Positions 52,605 through 61,374 of a stretch of DNA of 64,000 nt are shown here, in pieces (position 1 is the first letter of the stretch; each line of letters starts with the position of its first letter). The DNA comes from Marinigracilibium pacificum (lineage in GTDB: Bacteria > Bacteroidota > Bacteroidia > Cytophagales > Cyclobacteriaceae), in contig NZ_JABBNU010000006.1 of assembly GCF_012926615.1 (NCBI RefSeq), positions 248,001 through 312,000 on the forward strand, in the 5' to 3' direction. The notes below the pieces were generated by a model that was not told where the DNA came from, searched no databases, and worked only from the letters and a program-made list of their open reading frames with translations. A program made the position numbers and the translations under genes.

Positions 52605-52815
52605 AAAGTGCAATTTTATTTGGGTGTTAGTGTCTGAATGGTAATATATTTTATGTTTTAGTGATATTGAGTTATAATATTTGCATTGTTCGCATTGTAT
52701 TTTATTAATTTTTTAATTTAATATCTGAAGAAATTTAAAATATTGCCAAAAAAGCAAAACTTTTGTCTTTATTTTACGATTATAATAATGAGAGTTATCG
52801 AATGCGATGATGCGA
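52605..52815. other. Non-coding stretch before the arginine operon promoter
   Basis: About 210 very AT-rich bases after recQ with no terminator, gene or repeat that I can support. At its 3' edge a short direct repeat GCGATgatGCGAT (52804-52816) lies just upstream of the -33 box of the arginine operon promoter and might be a regulator site. Confidence 0.4.
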
Positions 52816-52847
52816 TTGTTTTATAAGAAATAATTGCGTTATCTTTG
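52816..52847 (+). promoter_or_regulatory. Promoter of the arginine operon leader
   Basis: A TTG at 52816-52818 (-33) and a perfect TAnnTTTG box, TATCTTTG at 52840-52847 (-7), are separated by 21 bp, the Bacteroidota σ-factor arrangement. Transcription should begin near 52853-52856, right at the first ATG of the leader. This is the clearest promoter in the window. Confidence 0.72.
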
Positions 52848-52888
52848 TAGCACTAATGAATAATAACGGAACATATAGCAAATCATTT

Positions 52889-52966
52889 ATGGCGACATTT
52901 ACTCCTGTCGTTCTTCCGTTATTCTATGCTATTAGATCTAGGAGGCCCCTCGCGGGCACTATCTGA
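52889..52966 (+). CDS. Putative arginine-operon leader peptide
   Basis: A 25-codon open frame reads MATFTPVVLPLFYAIRSRRP then LAGTI and stop. It contains three Arg codons in a span of four, AGA TCT AGG AGG (52934-52945), just before a GC-rich hairpin region. An in-frame ATG at 52856 would lengthen it by 11 residues but lies at the predicted transcription start, so it would need leaderless translation. It stands between the promoter and the arginine biosynthesis genes. Ribosome stalling at the Arg codons would sense arginine. Function is inferred from codon content and position; the composition is unlike a random frame. Confidence 0.6.
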   Translation: MATFTPVVLPLFYAIRSRRPLAGTI

Positions 52967-53040
52967 TATTGTTGGGTTACGTACCCGGCACTCCTCCAAT
53001 GTTGACGCATTCAGTCAGAAAAAAATCAAGAAAAACTTAA
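52941..53040 (+). promoter_or_regulatory. Structured leader RNA of the arginine operon
   Basis: GGAGG at 52941-52945, which includes the two AGG Arg codons, can pair with CCTCC at 52993-52997, enclosing two hairpins: GCCC/GGGC (52945-52948 with 52954-52957) and GTTGGGT/ACCCGGC (52971-52977 with 52983-52989). A stalled ribosome at the Arg codons would open the closing stem. No T-run follows, so a standard terminator is not evident and the mechanism is open. A second small frame (52999-53040, MLTHSVRKKSRKT) with two AGA codons ends 39 nt before the first enzyme gene. Confidence 0.5.
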
Positions 53041-53079
53041 TTGAAGTTTAATCTAACAATTTAATTTATTTACAAAAAG

Positions 53080-53709
53080 ATGGAAACAATAGTTGCAGTA
53101 GCAAGTGAAGAACATTTGCAGTATGCATCACACATCTGTAAACTTATCGAGAAAGCTGCTAAACAGAGAGGGACGGGAATAGCGAAGCGACACCCACTTC
53201 AAATTCAGCGTAAGATGATGGAAGGATCAGCGATAATCGCCTTAATTGGTGAAGAGGTCGCAGGGTTTTGCTACGTTCAACCTTATGAGAAGGGTAAATT
53301 TGTTTCTCACTCAGCTTTAATCGTAAATCCTAAATTCCGTGGTAAAGGGATTGCCAAAATGGTAAAACAGCGAGCATTTGATCTTGCTGTTGAAAAGTAT
53401 CCTGATGCCAAAATTTTTGGAATTACAACTAGTTTACCTGTATTAAAAATTAATTCCAACCTCGGCTATAAGCCAGTTACTTTTGATCAGCTCCCACAAA
53501 CTGATGAGTTTTGGGATGGATGTAAGCAATGTAAAAACCACGATGTACTTATGCGTACTGGTAGAAAACATTGTTTATGTACCGGTATGGTATACAATCC
53601 GGCAGATCAGAAATCTATTTTACCGGCTGTAGAAGTGCCTAAAATCAAGAAAGGTATTTCCGGTATGATGAATTTTTTCAGGCGCAGTCCAAAACCTGTA
53701 ACTGTGTAA
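53080..53709 (+). CDS. GNAT acyltransferase heading the arginine operon (candidate glutamate N-acyltransferase)
   Basis: 209 residues. The GNAT domain (about 1-145) includes GSAIIALIGEEVAGFCYVQP and the acyl-CoA loop NPKFRGKGIAKMVKQRAFDLA. A Cys-rich tail follows at about 148-170, with CxxC, a gap of 13 residues and CxC, which may bind zinc, then a basic end. It is the first gene of an arg operon that contains no argA or argJ, so it is the natural candidate for making N-acylglutamate (N-succinyl or N-acetyl). The family is certain; the exact reaction is inferred from position. Confidence 0.82.
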   Translation: METIVAVASEEHLQYASHICKLIEKAAKQRGTGIAKRHPLQIQRKMMEGSAIIALIGEEVAGFCYVQPYEKGKFVSHSALIVNPKFRGKGIAKMVKQRAFDLAVEKYPDAKIFGITTSLPVLKINSNLGYKPVTFDQLPQTDEFWDGCKQCKNHDVLMRTGRKHCLCTGMVYNPADQKSILPAVEVPKIKKGISGMMNFFRRSPKPVTV

Positions 53710-53765
53710 ATCTGAATTAATTCATTAACAACCTACGGTTGAAGGTAAAACCGTCATCAAATAAA

Positions 53766-54968
53766 ATGGAAAACAAAAAAGTTGTATTGGCTTACAGTGG
53801 TGGACTGGATACGTCTTACTGTGTCAAATATTTAACGGAAGTTAAAGGTCTCGAGGTTCATTCTGCATTCGTTCATACCGGAGGATTTTCCAAGGAGGAA
53901 TTAGAAGAAATCGAGAAGAATGCATACACCATTGGTGTGAAATCGCATACTACACTTGAGAAAACAGAAGAGTTTTATCAGAAGGCAATTAAATACTTGC
54001 TTTTCGGTAATGTACTTCGTAATAATACCTATCCTTTATCCGTTAGTGCCGAACGAGCATTTCAAGCCAAGGCAATTGTGGAATATGCACAGTTAGTTGG
54101 TGCGGGTAAAGTAGCACATGGATCTACTGGTGCAGGTAATGATCAGGTTCGTTTTGATCTGATGATCAATGTTTTGGCTCCGGATATAGAAATAATTACT
54201 CCTATACGAGATCAAAAATTAAGTCGTATGGAAGAAATTGAATTTCTAAAGAAATATGGAGTCGAGAAAGAATGGTCGAAAGCCAAATACTCAATAAATA
54301 AAGGTCTTTGGGGTACTTCTGTAGGAGGTGCTGAAACTTTGACTTCTAATCAACCATTGCCAGAATCAGCCTGGCCAACGCAGGTAACATCTAAGGAACC
54401 GATGGACATCACACTTCATTTTGAAGAAGGTGAATGTGTGGGGCTTAATGGAGAGAAGATGTCACAAACTGACCTTATCTTCAAATTACATCAAATTGCT
54501 GCTCCTTATGGAATAGGGCGTGATATTCACGTTGGTGATACAATCATTGGTATCAAAGGTCGTGTTGGATTTGAAGCAGCAGCTTCATTGATATTAATTA
54601 AAGCACATCATCTTCTTGAAAAGCATACTTTGTCTAAATGGCAAATGCAATGGAAGTCACAATTAGGCGACTGGTACGGAATGATGCTTCATGAAGCTCA
54701 ATACCTTGAGCCTGTAATGCGTGATATTGAAGGGTTTCTTTCTTCAACACAGAAATCTGTTACAGGAAAGGTCTTTATAACACTACTTCCTTATCGTTTT
54801 CAATTGAATGGAATTGAAAGTGAATATGACATAATGCAATCTAAAGCCGGACAATATGGTGAAATGAATAATGCATGGTCAGGTGAAGACGTAAAAGGAT
54901 TTACAAAAATATTATCAAACGCATCTAAATTATATTATCAAGTTAACAAACTAGAGAAAAATGCTTAA
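53766..54968 (+). CDS. argG: Argininosuccinate synthase
   Basis: 400 residues from the ATG at 53766 (MENKKVVLAYSGGLDTSYCV); the upstream in-frame TTG at 53739 adds residues not seen in the family. The ATP pyrophosphatase loop SGGLDTS, AHGSTGAGNDQVRFDL and the YSINKGLWGTSVGG segment are diagnostic. It joins citrulline and aspartate using ATP in the cytoplasm, the seventh step of arginine synthesis. It follows the GNAT gene, and argC overlaps its end by 8 nt. Confidence 0.95.
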   Translation: MENKKVVLAYSGGLDTSYCVKYLTEVKGLEVHSAFVHTGGFSKEELEEIEKNAYTIGVKSHTTLEKTEEFYQKAIKYLLFGNVLRNNTYPLSVSAERAFQAKAIVEYAQLVGAGKVAHGSTGAGNDQVRFDLMINVLAPDIEIITPIRDQKLSRMEEIEFLKKYGVEKEWSKAKYSINKGLWGTSVGGAETLTSNQPLPESAWPTQVTSKEPMDITLHFEEGECVGLNGEKMSQTDLIFKLHQIAAPYGIGRDIHVGDTIIGIKGRVGFEAAASLILIKAHHLLEKHTLSKWQMQWKSQLGDWYGMMLHEAQYLEPVMRDIEGFLSSTQKSVTGKVFITLLPYRFQLNGIESEYDIMQSKAGQYGEMNNAWSGEDVKGFTKILSNASKLYYQVNKLEKNA

Positions 54969-55941
54969 AACAGGAATTATAGGAGGAGCAGGATATACAG
55001 CAGGAGAACTAATTCGTTTATTGATAAACCATCCTGAAGTGGAAATTTCATTTATTCACAGTAATAGTCAGGCAGGCAAACCTGTTTGGTCTATCCATCA
55101 GGATCTTATCGGTGAAATTGACATTAACTTTACAAATGAGTTAAGCAATGATGTTGACTTAGTTTTTCTTTGCATGGGTCATGGTGCCTCTGTAAAATTC
55201 TTAAAGGAAAAGGGATTATCAGAAAATATAAAAATCATTGATCTGAGTAGAGACTTTCGTCTTAAGCCAGAGGATAGCTGGAATGGAAAACAGTTTGTCT
55301 ATGGTCTACCAGAAAAAAATAAACATTTGATCAAAGAAGCTGAGGCAATTGCTAACCCAGGATGTTTCGCAACTGCGATACAGTTAGCTCTACTTCCTGC
55401 AGCTTCAGTTGGTGCATTTAAGGATGAAGAAGCTCATGTTCATGCCATTACAGGTTCGACAGGAGCTGGTCAAAAACCGACAAGTACTTCACATTTTAGC
55501 TGGAGAAATAACAATATGTCTGTTTATAAAGCTTTTTCTCACCAGCACCTTGATGAAATTAAACAGCAGATGGCTGAAGTTCAAGGTGAAGATGTTAAAG
55601 GAATAAACTTCATTCCAATGCGTGGAGATTTCACCAGAGGGATATTTGCGACAGTTTATTTCAAAAGTGATATGTCTGAAGAAGAAGCTAAAAACCTTTA
55701 TGAAAACTTCTATAAAGATGCTGCTTTTACTCATGTTTCAAATGATGAAGTTCACTTGAAGCAGGTCGTGAATAGTAATAAGGCCTTGATCAAAGTTGAG
55801 AAGCATGGCGACAAAGTTATGGTTACTTCAATGATAGATAACCTGCTTAAAGGTGCTTCTGGTCAGGCTGTTCAAAACATGAACCTGATGATGGGCTGGC
55901 CTGAAAAACTTGGTCTTGGATTAAAACCTGTCTTCTTTTAG
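54961..55941 (+). CDS. argC: N-acyl-γ-glutamyl-phosphate reductase
   Basis: 326 residues. Nucleotide-binding GIIGGAGYTAGELIRLLINHP and the catalytic Cys in ANPGCFATAIQLALLP identify ArgC, as does HAITGSTGAGQKP. It reduces the acylated γ-glutamyl phosphate to the semialdehyde with NADPH. It overlaps argG by 8 nt, and argD starts 48 nt after its stop. Confidence 0.95.
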   Translation: MLKTGIIGGAGYTAGELIRLLINHPEVEISFIHSNSQAGKPVWSIHQDLIGEIDINFTNELSNDVDLVFLCMGHGASVKFLKEKGLSENIKIIDLSRDFRLKPEDSWNGKQFVYGLPEKNKHLIKEAEAIANPGCFATAIQLALLPAASVGAFKDEEAHVHAITGSTGAGQKPTSTSHFSWRNNNMSVYKAFSHQHLDEIKQQMAEVQGEDVKGINFIPMRGDFTRGIFATVYFKSDMSEEEAKNLYENFYKDAAFTHVSNDEVHLKQVVNSNKALIKVEKHGDKVMVTSMIDNLLKGASGQAVQNMNLMMGWPEKLGLGLKPVFF

Positions 55942-55989
55942 TAGTAAATTATATAAATCAATAACTGAACTTAAGAAATAACATATAAA

Positions 55990-57153
55990 ATGGAATTATT
56001 TGACGTCTACCCGCTGTTTGATATTACACCTGTTAAAGGCGAGGGGACATGGATATATGATGATAAAGGAAATAAGTACATGGATTTCTACGGAGGTCAT
56101 GCAGTAATTTCTATTGGTCATAGTCATCCGCATTATGTTGAAAAAATTAAAACACAGGCAGAGAATTTAATATTCTATTCTAATTCAGTTCAAAACCCGA
56201 TTCAGCAGCAATTAGCCAAGAAGTTGGGTGAGTTGAGTGGTATGGAAGATTATCAGTTGTTTCTGTGTAATTCAGGTGCTGAAGCCAATGAGAATGCTAT
56301 TAAACTCGCTTCATTTCACACCGGTCGTAAAAAAGTTGTAGCTCTTCATAAAGGATTTCATGGTCGAACCAGTGCTGCGGTGGCTGCAACGGATAATCCA
56401 AAGATAGTAGCACCAGTCAATGCTAATCATGAAGTTGAGCACCTTCCGATGAATGATATATCTGCATTGGAGAACTCACTTAAGAATGAAGATGTTGCTG
56501 CACTGATTATTGAAGGAATTCAAGGTGTTGCAGGTTGCTACATGCCTGAAAAGGAGTATTTACAGGAAGCTGAAAAGCTTTGTAAGAAGTATGGAACCAT
56601 GCTTATCATGGATGAAGTACAGGCCGGTTATGGTCGAAGCGGGAAGTTTTTCTCGTTCCAACTTTCTGACCTTAATCCGGATATTGTAACTATGGCTAAA
56701 GGTATGGGAAATGGTTTTCCTGTTGGAGGAATATTAATCGCCCCTCACATTAAGCCATGGAAAGGTATGCTGGGAACCACTTTTGGTGGGAATCACCTGG
56801 CTAGTACCGCTGCACTTGCAGTATTAGAAGTAATAGAAAATGAAGATCTATTAAATAAAGTTACTGAAAAAGGAAAGTGGCTGGTTGAACAGTTAAAAGA
56901 TCTTTCAGGTGTAAAAGAAATACGAGGTGCCGGTCTTATGATCGGTCTGGAGTTCAACTATCCCGTAGCTGAACTCAGGAAAAGCTTGTTAAATGATTAC
57001 CGAATTTTTACCGGATCATCCGGGAATGCAAACACGTTGCGACTTCTTCCTCCATTAAATGTAAGTCAGGAGGAGATGCAGTTGTTTGTAAGTACAATTA
57101 AACAAGCAATTTCCAAATTAGAAGAAAATGAAACAGTTCACCTCAATTCATGA
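55990..57153 (+). CDS. argD: N-acylornithine aminotransferase
   Basis: 387 residues of the class III aminotransferase family: NSGAEANENAIKLASFHTGR, the PLP-Asp region LIMDEVQAGYGRSGKFF and the PLP-binding Lys in TMAKGMGNGFPVGG. It converts the N-acylglutamate semialdehyde to N-acylornithine with glutamate as amino donor. Its 3' end overlaps argF' by 26 nt, suggesting translational coupling. Confidence 0.94.
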   Translation: MELFDVYPLFDITPVKGEGTWIYDDKGNKYMDFYGGHAVISIGHSHPHYVEKIKTQAENLIFYSNSVQNPIQQQLAKKLGELSGMEDYQLFLCNSGAEANENAIKLASFHTGRKKVVALHKGFHGRTSAAVAATDNPKIVAPVNANHEVEHLPMNDISALENSLKNEDVAALIIEGIQGVAGCYMPEKEYLQEAEKLCKKYGTMLIMDEVQAGYGRSGKFFSFQLSDLNPDIVTMAKGMGNGFPVGGILIAPHIKPWKGMLGTTFGGNHLASTAALAVLEVIENEDLLNKVTEKGKWLVEQLKDLSGVKEIRGAGLMIGLEFNYPVAELRKSLLNDYRIFTGSSGNANTLRLLPPLNVSQEEMQLFVSTIKQAISKLEENETVHLNS

Positions 57154-58108
57154 TGTTAAAAATGTAGATGCCCTAATAGAAAAAGCACTTTTCTTTAAGC
57201 AAAACCCTATTCACAGTTACATTGGAGAACGAAAGGTACTGGGGATGGTTTTTTTTAACCCAAGTCTGAGAACCCGGATGAGCACGCAAAAGGCAGCATA
57301 TAATTTAGGGATGGATGTTATTGCCCTTAATGCCGGAGCTGATGGGTGGGCTATCGAAACTAAAGACGGTGTTATCATGAATGGTGATAAACCTGAACAC
57401 ATTAATGAGGCCGTTCAGATTATGAGCAGCTATTGCGATATTCTGGGAGTGAGAACGTTCGCCGGGTTAAAAAATCGCAATGAGGACTATGCTGAGTCGA
57501 TATTAACAAAATTTCTTGAACTTTCATCTGTTCCGGTACTAAGCCTTGAAAGCTCGACTCTGCATCCACTACAGTCATTAACTGATATGATGACGATTCG
57601 TGAAAATGGAATAAAAAAGCCAAAGGTAGTTTTAACCTGGGCTCCGCATCCAAAAGCTTTGCCCCAAGCGGTGCCTAATTCATTTTTACAGTGGGTTACC
57701 AAATCAGATGCGGAGGTGGTAGTTACCCATCCGGAAGGATATGAGCTGGATATTCAGTTTACCCAGGGTGCAACAATCGAGTATGATCAGAATAAGGCTT
57801 TTGAAGGCGCTGATATTATTTATGCTAAAAACTGGTCATCCTATTCAGCATATGGACAGATTTTGTCAACAGACCGATCATGGATGGTAACAAAAGAGAA
57901 GATGGCTTTAACAAATAATGCATCATTTATGCATTGCCTGCCTATACGCCGTAATATGATTGCAACCGATGAGGTTATTAATGAATCTCAAGTGATTAAT
58001 CAGGCAGGGAATCGAGTGTGGGCAGCTCAGGCGGTATTAAATGAATTATTGAATTACGAAAAAGAGAATCCAAATATAAATGAGCAAGGATCAATTGCAT
58101 ATCGTTAA
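57128..58108 (+). CDS. argF': N-acylornithine carbamoyltransferase (predicted N-succinyl type)
   Basis: 326 residues of the aspartate/ornithine carbamoyltransferase superfamily, in the acylated-substrate branch. The carbamoyl-phosphate site reads FFNPSLRTRMSTQ and the loop DGWAIETKDGVIMNGDKPEH is typical. At the position that separates N-succinyl- from N-acetylornithine enzymes (Pro in the Bacteroides fragilis type, Glu in the Xanthomonas type) this protein has Pro89 in DKPEH, predicting N-succinylornithine. It makes an acylcitrulline, to be deacylated by ArgE. It overlaps argD by 26 nt and argB by 29 nt. Confidence 0.9.
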   Translation: MKQFTSIHDVKNVDALIEKALFFKQNPIHSYIGERKVLGMVFFNPSLRTRMSTQKAAYNLGMDVIALNAGADGWAIETKDGVIMNGDKPEHINEAVQIMSSYCDILGVRTFAGLKNRNEDYAESILTKFLELSSVPVLSLESSTLHPLQSLTDMMTIRENGIKKPKVVLTWAPHPKALPQAVPNSFLQWVTKSDAEVVVTHPEGYELDIQFTQGATIEYDQNKAFEGADIIYAKNWSSYSAYGQILSTDRSWMVTKEKMALTNNASFMHCLPIRRNMIATDEVINESQVINQAGNRVWAAQAVLNELLNYEKENPNINEQGSIAYR

Positions 58109-58865
58109 AATAGGAGGAAATATAACCGGGAATGAAGAGAAATTAGATGATTTCCTCCTTCGTTTCCACAAACTCAAAGGAAAAAAAATAATTGTACATG
58201 GTGGAGGGCGCCAGGCGACCGAGCTATCTGAAAAACTTGGAATTCAGGCTAAAATGCATGAAGGAAGAAGGATTACTGATGATGAGGCAATTACAGTAGC
58301 AGTTCAGGTTTATGCAGGTCTGGTAAATAAGAAGATTGTTTCAAAACTACAGGCTCTGGGTACAAATGCTATCGGATTGACAGGTGCAGATATGAATCTG
58401 ATCAAGTGTAGTATTCGTCCAAAAGATCCGATTGATTTTGGCTGGGTAGGTGATATCGAGCCGGATTCTGTAAATGTTGAACAGCTTGATAAACTGCTAA
58501 GTACAGGAGCTGTACCTGTTTTTTGTGCTATTACCCATGATGGAGCAGGTCACTTGTTAAATACGAATGCTGATACTATTGCTTCCGCATTATCAGCAGG
58601 CATGGCAAAGGTATACACTGAAGTCGATCTTACGTATTGCTTCGAGATGCCTGGGGTGATGCGTGACATAAAAGATCCCGGATCGCTGATTAAAGAAATT
58701 GATTCTAAGCTTTATGATCAGTTGAAAGCAGAGGAGGTGGTAAAAGACGGGATGATTCCAAAATTGGATAATGCCTTCAATGCCATAGAATCCGGGGTGT
58801 CAAAAGTACATATTCAGGAGGCTTCAACTTTAGGAAATGAATCAGGGACAACACTTATAAAATAA
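58080..58865 (+). CDS. argB: N-acylglutamate kinase
   Basis: 261 residues of the amino-acid kinase family: HIVKIGGNITGNEEKL, the ATP/substrate loop IIVHGGGRQATELSEKLG and LLNTNADTIASALSAGMAK. It phosphorylates the N-acyl (acetyl or succinyl) glutamate. The allosteric N-terminal helix of arginine-inhibited kinases is absent, so feedback control may act elsewhere. It overlaps argF' by 29 nt and argE by 1 nt. Confidence 0.93.
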   Translation: MSKDQLHIVKIGGNITGNEEKLDDFLLRFHKLKGKKIIVHGGGRQATELSEKLGIQAKMHEGRRITDDEAITVAVQVYAGLVNKKIVSKLQALGTNAIGLTGADMNLIKCSIRPKDPIDFGWVGDIEPDSVNVEQLDKLLSTGAVPVFCAITHDGAGHLLNTNADTIASALSAGMAKVYTEVDLTYCFEMPGVMRDIKDPGSLIKEIDSKLYDQLKAEEVVKDGMIPKLDNAFNAIESGVSKVHIQEASTLGNESGTTLIK

Positions 58866-59965
58866 TGATGATTGCAGATAAGATAGATATAGATAAGCAG
58901 AGATTGGGAAAGCTTCAAAGTGAAGCAATTGAGACTTTAAAAAATCTGATTTCAAATCCAAGTTATTCAGGTGAAGAAACTGAAACAGCACTTATACTTG
59001 AAGGCTGGTTAAAAGAATATGGTTTTGAGCCTAACAGACAATTTAATAATGTGTGGGCAACAAGCCCTGGCTTTGACGAATCTAAACCAACAATATTATT
59101 AAACTCACACCATGATACTGTTTTCCCAAATGAAGGGTATACAAAAGATCCTCATACACCCATAGTTGAAGACGGAACGCTTTATGGCCTGGGTAGTAAT
59201 GATGCAGGAGGTCCGCTAGTAAGCTTACTGGCTACATTCTTGTATTTTTCGCAGGAAGATGAAGTGCCTTTTAATCTGATATTTGCCGGAACAGGTGAAG
59301 AAGAAACTTCAGGTCCACACGGATTAAATAATCTGATACCTGAGTTGCCGCATTTTGATTATGCAATTGTTGGTGAACCTACTCAGATGGAAATGGCCAC
59401 TGCAGAGAAGGGACTAATTGTCTTGAAATGTGTAGCTAAAGGCGTTTCAGGGCATGCCGCAAGAGATGTAGGTGATAATGCTATTTACAAGGCAATGAAA
59501 GATATTGAATGGTTTAAATCTTACAGTTTCGGCAATGATTCACCGAAACTGGGGCCGGTTAAAATGACTGTAACAATGATAAATGCAGGGACTCAGCATA
59601 ATGTTGTTCCTGATACCTGTGAATTTACTGTCGATATTCGAACCACAGATACAGTTTCAAATGAAGAGGTTATGAAGGTTGTAAAGGAAAATATCACTTC
59701 TGAAATTGTAAGTGCATCAACCCGATTGAGACCTTCAGGAATCTCAGACTCTCATCCGATAGTACAAGCAGCAAAAGAACTGGATATTGTAACTTTTGGT
59801 TCACCGACAATGTCAGATCAGGCTATGATCGAAGGACCATCTATTAAAATGGGGCCTGGTGATTCAAAGCGTTCACATACTGCCGATGAATATATAAAGC
59901 TCGATGAAATAAAACACGGAATTGAAACTTATATAACACTGCTAAAGCAGGTTAATCATAACTAA
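58865..59965 (+). CDS. argE: N-acyl-citrulline/ornithine deacylase (M20 family)
   Basis: 366 residues of the M20 metallopeptidase family. Metal ligands are visible in NSHHDTVFP, LGSNDAGGPL and the catalytic Glu pair in FAGTGEEETSG, with a dimerisation domain containing KGVSGHAARDVGDN. In the acylated pathway it removes the acyl group from acylcitrulline, after ArgF'. The start codon overlaps the argB stop by 1 nt (TAATG); the next ATG, 3 nt later, is an alternative. Confidence 0.92.
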   Translation: MMIADKIDIDKQRLGKLQSEAIETLKNLISNPSYSGEETETALILEGWLKEYGFEPNRQFNNVWATSPGFDESKPTILLNSHHDTVFPNEGYTKDPHTPIVEDGTLYGLGSNDAGGPLVSLLATFLYFSQEDEVPFNLIFAGTGEEETSGPHGLNNLIPELPHFDYAIVGEPTQMEMATAEKGLIVLKCVAKGVSGHAARDVGDNAIYKAMKDIEWFKSYSFGNDSPKLGPVKMTVTMINAGTQHNVVPDTCEFTVDIRTTDTVSNEEVMKVVKENITSEIVSASTRLRPSGISDSHPIVQAAKELDIVTFGSPTMSDQAMIEGPSIKMGPGDSKRSHTADEYIKLDEIKHGIETYITLLKQVNHN

Positions 59966-61257
59966 TGAGTAAGCAAGAAAAACTTTGGTCAAAAGGGAAG
60001 CCCCTGTCTGAAAAGATAGAGGCTTTTACAATTGGGCGTGATCTTGAATTTGATAAGATCCTGGCTAAATATGATGTTATAGGATCAAAAGCCCAGGCAA
60101 CTATGTTAGCAGAATCGGGCTTGATTTCTAAGGAAGAAGGACAACAGCTGGTTGCAGAATTAAATGGATTATTTAATGAAGTGATTGCAGATGATTTTGT
60201 TATCCCAACAGGATATGAAGATGTGCATTCATGGATTGAAGCCAGGTTAACTGACAAACTTGGAGATGCCGGAAAAAAAATTCACACTGCCCGATCAAGG
60301 AATGACCAGGTTTTGACTGATCTTCATTTGTATTGTAAGGACGTTCTGTCTCAATTGATAGAAAAAACTGAGCATCTTGCATTATTGCTGGTTGACCAGG
60401 CAAAGAAGTTTAATGATACAATAATTCCGGGTTATACTCATCTTCAAGTGGCAATGCCTTCTTCGGGAGGAATGTGGTTTTCAGCCTATGCCGAAGCACT
60501 TGCTGATGATCTGATAGTCTTAAAGTCGGCACTTAAAATAGCTGATCAAAACCCATTGGGGTCTGCTGCCGGATATGGTTCATCTTTTCCGATAGACCGT
60601 GAAGTTACCACCAATGAAATGGGCTTTTCACAGTTAAAGGTTAATAGTTTTGCAGCCCAGTTAAATCGCGGGAAGCTGGAGAAAAATGTGACCAACGCAA
60701 TTGCTTCTGTTGCCCAGACCATTGGTCGATTTGCAATGGATGTATGTCTTTATAATAGCCAGAACTTTGGTTTTATAACCCTGCCTGATGAATTGACTAC
60801 CGGAAGCAGTATAATGCCTCACAAGAAAAACCCTGATGTCTTCGAATTAATCAGAGGAAAATGTAATCTGCTTCAGGGCGTGCCATTTCAGGTGACTTCA
60901 CTGATGAATAACCTTCCGGGAGGTTATCATCGGGAATATCAATTATTAAAGGAGCTGTTATTTCCATCAGTTCATGATATGATGTCAATTCTTGAGATTC
61001 TTGAGTTTGCAGTACCTCAAATGAAATTGAAAGGTGCTGATACGAAAGATGAAAAGTACAAACTGATGTATACAGTGGAGGCAGTGAATGCTGAAGTAAT
61101 GAAAGGCAAGCCATTTAGAGATGCATATAAAATTGTTGGTGAGCAAGTTGAAAATGGTTCATTTAGCATTGAAAACGGAGATCAAAATTATACTCACATA
61201 GGTAGTATCGGTAATCCCGGATTTGATTTGATTATCAAGAAGATTAAAGCAGAGTGA
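59965..61257 (+). CDS. argH: Argininosuccinate lyase
   Basis: 430 residues of the fumarase/aspartase superfamily: KIHTARSRNDQVLTDLHLY, GYTHLQVAMPSSGGMWF and the signature TTGSSIMPHKKNPDVFELIRG with the catalytic Ser loop. It splits argininosuccinate to arginine and fumarate, the last step. The start overlaps argE by 1 nt. It ends the operon; there is no hairpin within the next 100 bp. Confidence 0.95.
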   Translation: MSKQEKLWSKGKPLSEKIEAFTIGRDLEFDKILAKYDVIGSKAQATMLAESGLISKEEGQQLVAELNGLFNEVIADDFVIPTGYEDVHSWIEARLTDKLGDAGKKIHTARSRNDQVLTDLHLYCKDVLSQLIEKTEHLALLLVDQAKKFNDTIIPGYTHLQVAMPSSGGMWFSAYAEALADDLIVLKSALKIADQNPLGSAAGYGSSFPIDREVTTNEMGFSQLKVNSFAAQLNRGKLEKNVTNAIASVAQTIGRFAMDVCLYNSQNFGFITLPDELTTGSSIMPHKKNPDVFELIRGKCNLLQGVPFQVTSLMNNLPGGYHREYQLLKELLFPSVHDMMSILEILEFAVPQMKLKGADTKDEKYKLMYTVEAVNAEVMKGKPFRDAYKIVGEQVENGSFSIENGDQNYTHIGSIGNPGFDLIIKKIKAE

Positions 61258-61374
61258 TAATATACTTACTATTGACTCTGGCTAATTCTTTGGGGTAAAA
61301 ATCTGTCTATCTCTTGCAGGGTATGGAATATTCTGTTTAACTTATATAATATAGATCACTTTTATTTGAATAAG

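Noticed and set aside
52966-53079. Classical intrinsic attenuator in the arginine leader
   Set aside because: The hairpins after the leader peptide are not followed by a T-run; the downstream stretch is A-rich instead, so a Rho-independent terminator is not supported.
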